In this document: positions 48,631-52,697 of the stretch, piece after piece
Numbering within the stretch: position 1 is the stretch's first letter
Layout of the letters: each line of letters opens with the position of its first letter
NCBI GenBank assembly: GCA_019424245.1
Contig: JAHYZV010000011.1
Coordinates: 1-52,697 of the forward strand
DNA length: 52,697 nucleotides
Origin: Clostridiales bacterium
GTDB lineage: Bacteria > Bacillota > Clostridia > Lachnospirales > Lachnospiraceae
Reading direction: 5' to 3'
Translations under genes and position numbers: made by a program
Notes under the pieces: model-generated
What the model saw: the letters and a program-made list of their open reading frames with translations, nothing else
Told to the model about the DNA's origin: nothing
Databases searched by the model: none

Positions 48631-48970
48631 AGTGGCTGAAAAGAAGATAAAGAAATATATAGCTGTGGAGTGTTTAACGAGAATATATTAGTGAATATAT
48701 TACAAGAGATTAAGAATCCTTTACGGATATTTTACGTAATAAAACATATAGATTTTAATAATACTCTTTATATTATAAGCAATCTTTGGTTAAGAAACAT
48801 ATTTTATCTCTGCAAAATGCGTATCGCAGGGTGGAAATATTATATTAACCTAAGGTTGCATTTTTATGTTGGAGCCAGCATTTCAGGTTGGGAAATCAGC
48901 AACAGAGGCTGGATATGAAATGTCTGATGTCCAGCATAATGTCAATAAGACATAATATCAGGAGGAAGAT
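48631..48970 (+). other. 340-bp gap and leader upstream of the phosphoesterase gene
   Basis: No convincing gene is seen; an 82-codon frame at 48670-48918 lacks a ribosome site and has biased, unconvincing composition. The last 110 bp contain nested complementary words: ccagc/gctgg, catttca/tgaaatg and gttg/caac. This suggests a structured 5' leader ending at the aggagg site. It matches no riboswitch class I can name. Confidence 0.4.
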
Positions 48971-51109
48971 ATGAGAAGAATGAAAAAGGTTGCAGCAGCA
49001 ACACTTACAGCAATGATGGTAGCAAGTCTGGCTATGGGAACAACAGAAACATGGGCAAGAAGCTCAAAGAGAGCAGCATGGAATAATGCAGCAGCAGAAT
49101 CAGCAGATGTTGAAATGGAAGTAAAGGATGCCTGTTATACAGAGGATGGAAAAGAAACAGATGCTCATAATGTTAAGTCTAATGTATATGCAAACAGCAC
49201 AGAATGGGCAGAATGGAAGACTAAGTGGGAGAGCGTAAGAACTAACTTCTGTCAGATAGCATTAACTCCAGGTGAGGATGCAGCTAAGCTTAATGCAGCA
49301 TGGTATTCAACAACTAAGGATGAAACTCCTAAGATTAAGCTTATGGATGCTTCTGGAAAAGAAATAAAGACATATGAAGGTAAACAGTCAGTTGAAGCTG
49401 ATGTTGAGACTGTTAAGGATGGAGACAGGACATATACATTATATCCATGTAAGGTTACTGTAACAGGACTTTCAGAGAATACGTCTTACAAGTACCAGTA
49501 TTATGTAAATGGAGCATGGTCTGAGACATATGACTATAAGACACAGTCAACAGACAGTTTCTCTATAATGTATGTAGGTGATCCACAGATAGGTGCTTCA
49601 ACTAACCAGCTTGGTAACCAGAATAAAGAATACTATGCAATGAACGATTCATACAACTGGTATCATACACTTAACAATGCTGTTAAAAAGTTCCCGGGCT
49701 TAAGCTTTATTATGTCAGCAGGTGACCAGATTAACCAGACTGGTGTATCCAACGATGCTGATAAGCTGGAGCAGCAGATAGAATATGCAGGTTTTCTTAA
49801 TCCATCTGTACTTAGAAGTCTTCCTGTTGCTACGACAATCGGTAATCATGATTCTAAGTCAGTTAACTATTCTAATCATTTTAATTATCCTAACAAGCAG
49901 ACAAGTGATGCTAATACAGCATCAAAGACAACTGCAGGTACAGATTATTACTTCACATATGGCAATACGTTATTCATAAGTATTGATACGAACAACTATA
50001 ATGTTGCTACACATGAAAATGTGATAAAGGAAGCGACAGAAAAGAATCCTTCTGCGAAGTGGAGAATACTTATGTTCCATCAGGATATTTATGGCTCTGG
50101 CTATGACCATTCAGATTCAGATGGTATTGTTCTTAGAACACAGCTTACTCCTGTTATAGATAAATATGATATAGATGCAGTTCTTCAGGGACATGATCAT
50201 ACATATTCAAGAACATATCAGATATCATCAGATGGTTCTGACAGCCATGAAAAATATACAAAAGAAAATATGCCATCAACAAATGATAAAGATAAATTCT
50301 TTGCATATATTAAGGATAATAACTGCTATAACCTCAAGTCAGGCAAGGAGGATTCAAGCAAGATTGTAGATCCAGAAGGTACTGTATATTTTGAGGCTAA
50401 TTCAGCAACTGGTAGTAAGTATTATCAGCTTATTGGTACACAGCAGGATTATATAGCAGCAAGATGCCAGAGCTGGAGACCTACATATTCTGTTCTTGAT
50501 ATAACAGATACAACTCTTACAGTAAAGACTTATGATGCAGCATCTAATGAAGAACTTGTAGCAGATGGCGGTGTTAAGACTGCATATACGATTGTAAAGC
50601 AGGCAGATAAGACAGCACTTGATACAGAAATAGCAAAGGCAGAAGCTGCATATGATACAGCTAAGAAGGCAGGTAATTATACAGAGGCTTCTTTAAAGAC
50701 TCTTGAAGATACTATAACAGCAGCAAAGGCTGTTACAGAAAATGCAGAAAGCACAACAACAGATATAGCAAGTGCGGTAACATCATTACAGGATGCAGTT
50801 AAGGGACTTGTGACTGTAGAGAATAATGATAACAAGGGCAACACAGAAAATAATAACAATGCAGCAGGAAACAGAACAGAGGATACTGCAGGTACAGGAA
50901 ATGGAACAGGCACAGAGGATAATGGTGAAGCTGGTCAGGATGCATCTGGTTTTAGAAATTCATCAGCAAATGCGTCTGGTTCAAGCAGCACGGTTAAGAC
51001 TGGGGATACAGCTAGGGCAGCAGCATGGTACACAGCAGCAGGTCTTTCAATGGCAGGTGCCGCAGGTATTATACTTGTAGAAAGAAAGAAAAAGAAGCTT
51101 AACCAGTAA
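48971..51109 (+). CDS. Secreted, wall-associated calcineurin-like metallophosphoesterase (purple acid phosphatase-like)
   Basis: This is a 712-residue exported phosphatase. It has a signal peptide (1 to about 29) and an N-terminal FN3-like domain (about 40-190), as in purple acid phosphatases. The dinuclear-metal domain (about 200-420) carries GDPQIGA, GDQINQ, GNHDSK, LMFHQDIYG and GHDHTYSRTY, the full ligand set. A helical FIVAR-like module (about 535-605; LDTEIAKAEAAYDTAKKAG) and an Asn/Gly-rich linker follow. The end is VKTGDTARAAAWY, a TM helix and ERKKKK. The KTGDTAR tail matches TTGDTAR of the pectate lyase and suggests the same sortase-like anchoring. The substrate (nucleotide, phytate or other phosphate ester) is unknown. 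A ggagg site supports the start. Confidence 0.88.
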   Translation: MRRMKKVAAATLTAMMVASLAMGTTETWARSSKRAAWNNAAAESADVEMEVKDACYTEDGKETDAHNVKSNVYANSTEWAEWKTKWESVRTNFCQIALTPGEDAAKLNAAWYSTTKDETPKIKLMDASGKEIKTYEGKQSVEADVETVKDGDRTYTLYPCKVTVTGLSENTSYKYQYYVNGAWSETYDYKTQSTDSFSIMYVGDPQIGASTNQLGNQNKEYYAMNDSYNWYHTLNNAVKKFPGLSFIMSAGDQINQTGVSNDADKLEQQIEYAGFLNPSVLRSLPVATTIGNHDSKSVNYSNHFNYPNKQTSDANTASKTTAGTDYYFTYGNTLFISIDTNNYNVATHENVIKEATEKNPSAKWRILMFHQDIYGSGYDHSDSDGIVLRTQLTPVIDKYDIDAVLQGHDHTYSRTYQISSDGSDSHEKYTKENMPSTNDKDKFFAYIKDNNCYNLKSGKEDSSKIVDPEGTVYFEANSATGSKYYQLIGTQQDYIAARCQSWRPTYSVLDITDTTLTVKTYDAASNEELVADGGVKTAYTIVKQADKTALDTEIAKAEAAYDTAKKAGNYTEASLKTLEDTITAAKAVTENAESTTTDIASAVTSLQDAVKGLVTVENNDNKGNTENNNNAAGNRTEDTAGTGNGTGTEDNGEAGQDASGFRNSSANASGSSSTVKTGDTARAAAWYTAAGLSMAGAAGIILVERKKKKLNQ

Positions 51110-51148
51110 AAATATATGGATTAATATGCTTTAAGAAGGAAAAAGTAA

Positions 51149-52288
51149 ATGTCAGATAAGAAACAAGTGGTTGTAAAAGCAGTGGTTGTTGTGATATGTA
51201 TTGCAGCATTTATATTTGCGGCAGACAGGCTGAGGGTTACAGATAAAGAACCAATAGTAACAACACTGGGTTATTCATATGAGAATGCCAGAGTAATCGA
51301 GGTGGTAGAGGATAATCTGTCACCTGACGGAATAAGGGTCGGATATCAGAGGTTAAAGGTGCAGCTTACATCCGGAGAGTATAAGGGAGAAATAGTAGAT
51401 GCCACAAGTGCCGAGGGAAACCTGTTCGGAGCAGTATGTAAAAAGGGAGATTCGGTGGTAGTGCATATGAGTGTATCGGGTAGTTCTAAAAATGTCTCCG
51501 TATACCCAAAGGATAGAATAGTGGCAGTGGCTGCATTTGTAGGAATATTTTTACTGCTCATATGTATAATAGGTGGAAAGAATGGTGTTAAGTCAGTAGT
51601 TGGACTTGTGTTTACGTTCGTGTCAATATTTATGATATACATACCTCTCATATACAGAGGATTTTCTCCATTCTGGGCTGCCGTGATCATTACAATTATA
51701 ACAACAATAGTTACGATGTATCTTATCAGTGGCTTTACAGTAAAAACAATATGTGCAATAGCCGGAACAGTAACAGGTGTGCTTCTTGCAGGCCTATCAG
51801 CATGGTTGTTTGGCAAGGTGGCAGATATAGACGGATATAATGTATCAAACATAGAAACGCTTTCTTATGTAGGGCAGATAACTAATATCCAGATAGGCGG
51901 GCTGTTATTTTCAGGAATTCTCATAGCTTCTTTGGGGGCTGTCATGGATGTTGCAATGTCTGTATCATCGGCAATATGTGAAATCCATGACAAAGCCCCA
52001 CAGCTTGGCTGCCTCGAATTGTTTAAAAGCGGTATGAATGTTGGACGTGATATGATGGGAACTATGTCAAATACGCTTATACTTGCTTTTGTAGGAAGTG
52101 CAGTAAGTGAGCTTGTTATTAACTATGCATATAATCTTCCATTCAGACAGATTATTAATTCGTATAATATAGGTATAGAGATTATGCAGGGAGTCTCCGG
52201 AAGCATAGGAGTTATACTTACAGTACCGGCTGTTGCTGTTGTAACAGCGTGGCTGCTTACTCATAGACATGGAAATATTGTTGTTTAG
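51149..52288 (+). CDS. YibE/F-like integral membrane protein
   Basis: This is a 379-residue protein of the YibE/F family, function unknown. There is one TM helix at about 8-25, then an extracellular beta-rich domain (about 30-125), then about seven TM helices. Conserved segments include GGKNGVKSVVGLVFTFVSIF, LASLGAVMDVAMSVSSAI, and GRDMMGTMSNTLILAFVGSA. It lies 40 bp after the phosphoesterase gene and may be cotranscribed. An aaggaaaaag site precedes the ATG. A structured palindromic element begins 24 bp after its stop. Confidence 0.9.
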   Translation: MSDKKQVVVKAVVVVICIAAFIFAADRLRVTDKEPIVTTLGYSYENARVIEVVEDNLSPDGIRVGYQRLKVQLTSGEYKGEIVDATSAEGNLFGAVCKKGDSVVVHMSVSGSSKNVSVYPKDRIVAVAAFVGIFLLLICIIGGKNGVKSVVGLVFTFVSIFMIYIPLIYRGFSPFWAAVIITIITTIVTMYLISGFTVKTICAIAGTVTGVLLAGLSAWLFGKVADIDGYNVSNIETLSYVGQITNIQIGGLLFSGILIASLGAVMDVAMSVSSAICEIHDKAPQLGCLELFKSGMNVGRDMMGTMSNTLILAFVGSAVSELVINYAYNLPFRQIINSYNIGIEIMQGVSGSIGVILTVPAVAVVTAWLLTHRHGNIVV

Positions 52289-52312
52289 CAAACATTCGGT
52301 TGGCGAACTGAC

Positions 52313-52577
52313 GACATAATATAATTGAAAATCGGTGCTGCACATACATCATCGATGCCAGAAGCTTCAATTGGATATTTCTAAGACTTTTCATATACGT
52401 AATGGTAGTTTCCGCTACCGTTCGATACGGGACATCCGTGTCCCATATCGAACTTCCACAGACATCCGTGTCTGTGGATAGCTGAGTAGTTAAGGAAAAG
52501 TCTAAGAACTATCACAATTGAACTTCAAGTGCATCTCACGATGTATGCGCAGCACCGATTTTCACTTATATTATGTC
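52313..52577. repeat. 265-bp near-palindrome with 80-bp arms and three internal hairpins
   Basis: The left arm (52313-52392) and right arm (52495-52577) are complementary with about 85% identity by eye. Matching blocks include gacataatata, gaaaatcggtgctgc, catacatc, ttcaatt and taagacttttc. The 102-nt centre holds three hairpins: ggtag/ctacc (52404-52419), a 14-bp stem with one mismatch (52420-52453), and ccacagaca/tgtctgtgg (52456-52477). The last two share the apex gacaTCCGtgtc. No transposase or T tail is seen. It could be a MITE-like element or a structured RNA. Confidence 0.8.
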
Positions 52578-52601
52578 TGATTGTGGCTTGATTTACGAAA
52601 A

Positions 52602-52697
52602 ATGAATGTGGATTTAATTGAATATTCAGTATTAAATTATGTCGCAACACAGACAAATATAAGCTACAGGCAGTCCTGCATACTATGCGAAATGCAC
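52602..52697 (+). CDS. Start of a reading frame cut by the window edge, possible winged-helix protein
   Basis: An ATG at 52602 opens a frame that stays open for all 32 remaining codons (MNVDLIEYSVLNYVATQTNI, then SYRQSCILCEMH). The start resembles the first helices of winged-helix or nucleotidyltransferase-associated regulators of the LIEYSILNYI type. There is no clear ribosome site, so this is tentative. Confidence 0.35.
   Translation, partial: MNVDLIEYSVLNYVATQTNISYRQSCILCEMH

Noticed and set aside
48670..48918. 82-codon frame upstream of the phosphoesterase gene
   Set aside because: It has no ribosome site or family signature, and it overlaps the structured leader region.
51346..51852. 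168-codon minus-strand frame within yibE/F
   Set aside because: The plus-strand membrane protein explains the sequence; the antisense product has no recognisable features.

Overview
The window is a chromosomal segment of an AT-rich, low-GC Gram-positive gut anaerobe, most likely a member of the Lachnospiraceae. The combination of a wall-associated family-9 pectate lyase, a KDG kinase and a GH127 beta-L-arabinofuranosidase points to a pectin specialist close to Lachnospira (formerly Eubacterium) eligens. The species is inferred from gene content and style only. Gene starts are mostly ATG preceded by GGAGG-type ribosome sites, and Firmicutes markers are present: a T-box, the yaaO-yaaR-holB-yaaT-yabB-rsmI cluster and a SpoIID-like protein.

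Layout. 1-434: a tRNA operon (Thr partial, Tyr, fMet, Phe) and its terminator, followed by a short relic that looks like the RNA end of an IS200/IS605 element. 565-7257: the conserved housekeeping cluster of decarboxylase, guanylate-kinase-like protein, YaaR, DNA polymerase III delta prime, RicT/YaaT, TrmN6-like methyltransferase and RsmI. 7303-12460: a 1561-residue secreted pectate lyase with its own promoter, long leader and terminator. 12494-18346: a TetR repressor divergent from an MMPL exporter and a giant heptad-repeat lipoprotein, with three matching palindromic operator candidates between them. 18350-23771: GH127 enzyme with a divergent AraC regulator, a MarR regulator, a truncated MFS gene and KDG kinase.

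23824-33530: a probable purine and molybdenum-hydroxylase region. It holds an NCS2 purine permease, a fused P-loop NTPase/MocA-like cytidylyltransferase, a FecCD-type metal or oxyanion ABC importer, and a three-subunit xanthine-dehydrogenase-type enzyme (FAD, 2Fe-2S, Moco). A coherent reading is that the importer supplies molybdate or tungstate, the fusion protein matures the cofactor, and the permease brings in the substrate. 33542-37449: a 33-bp minisatellite, then a response regulator, BcrAB-like ABC exporter and histidine kinase operon. 37482-40658: an AAA/PD-(D/E)XK protein and a PAS-GAF-GGDEF cyclase.

40777-44429: an isoleucine T-box and ileS. 44602-48630: a 39-residue lipoprotein, glycogen phosphorylase and a SpoIID-like protein whose ribosome site lies in the loop of a terminator-like hairpin. 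48971-52288: a wall-associated metallophosphoesterase and a YibE/F membrane protein. 52313-52577: a 265-bp near-palindromic element with 80-bp arms and three internal hairpins, which is the most unusual non-coding structure in the window. A further reading frame opens at the right edge.

I found no CRISPR array, prophage, intact transposase or recognisable defence system. The best candidates for something undescribed are the long palindrome, the NTPase-MocA fusion, the hairpin trio before ricT, and the exporter/heptad-lipoprotein pair under its triple operator.
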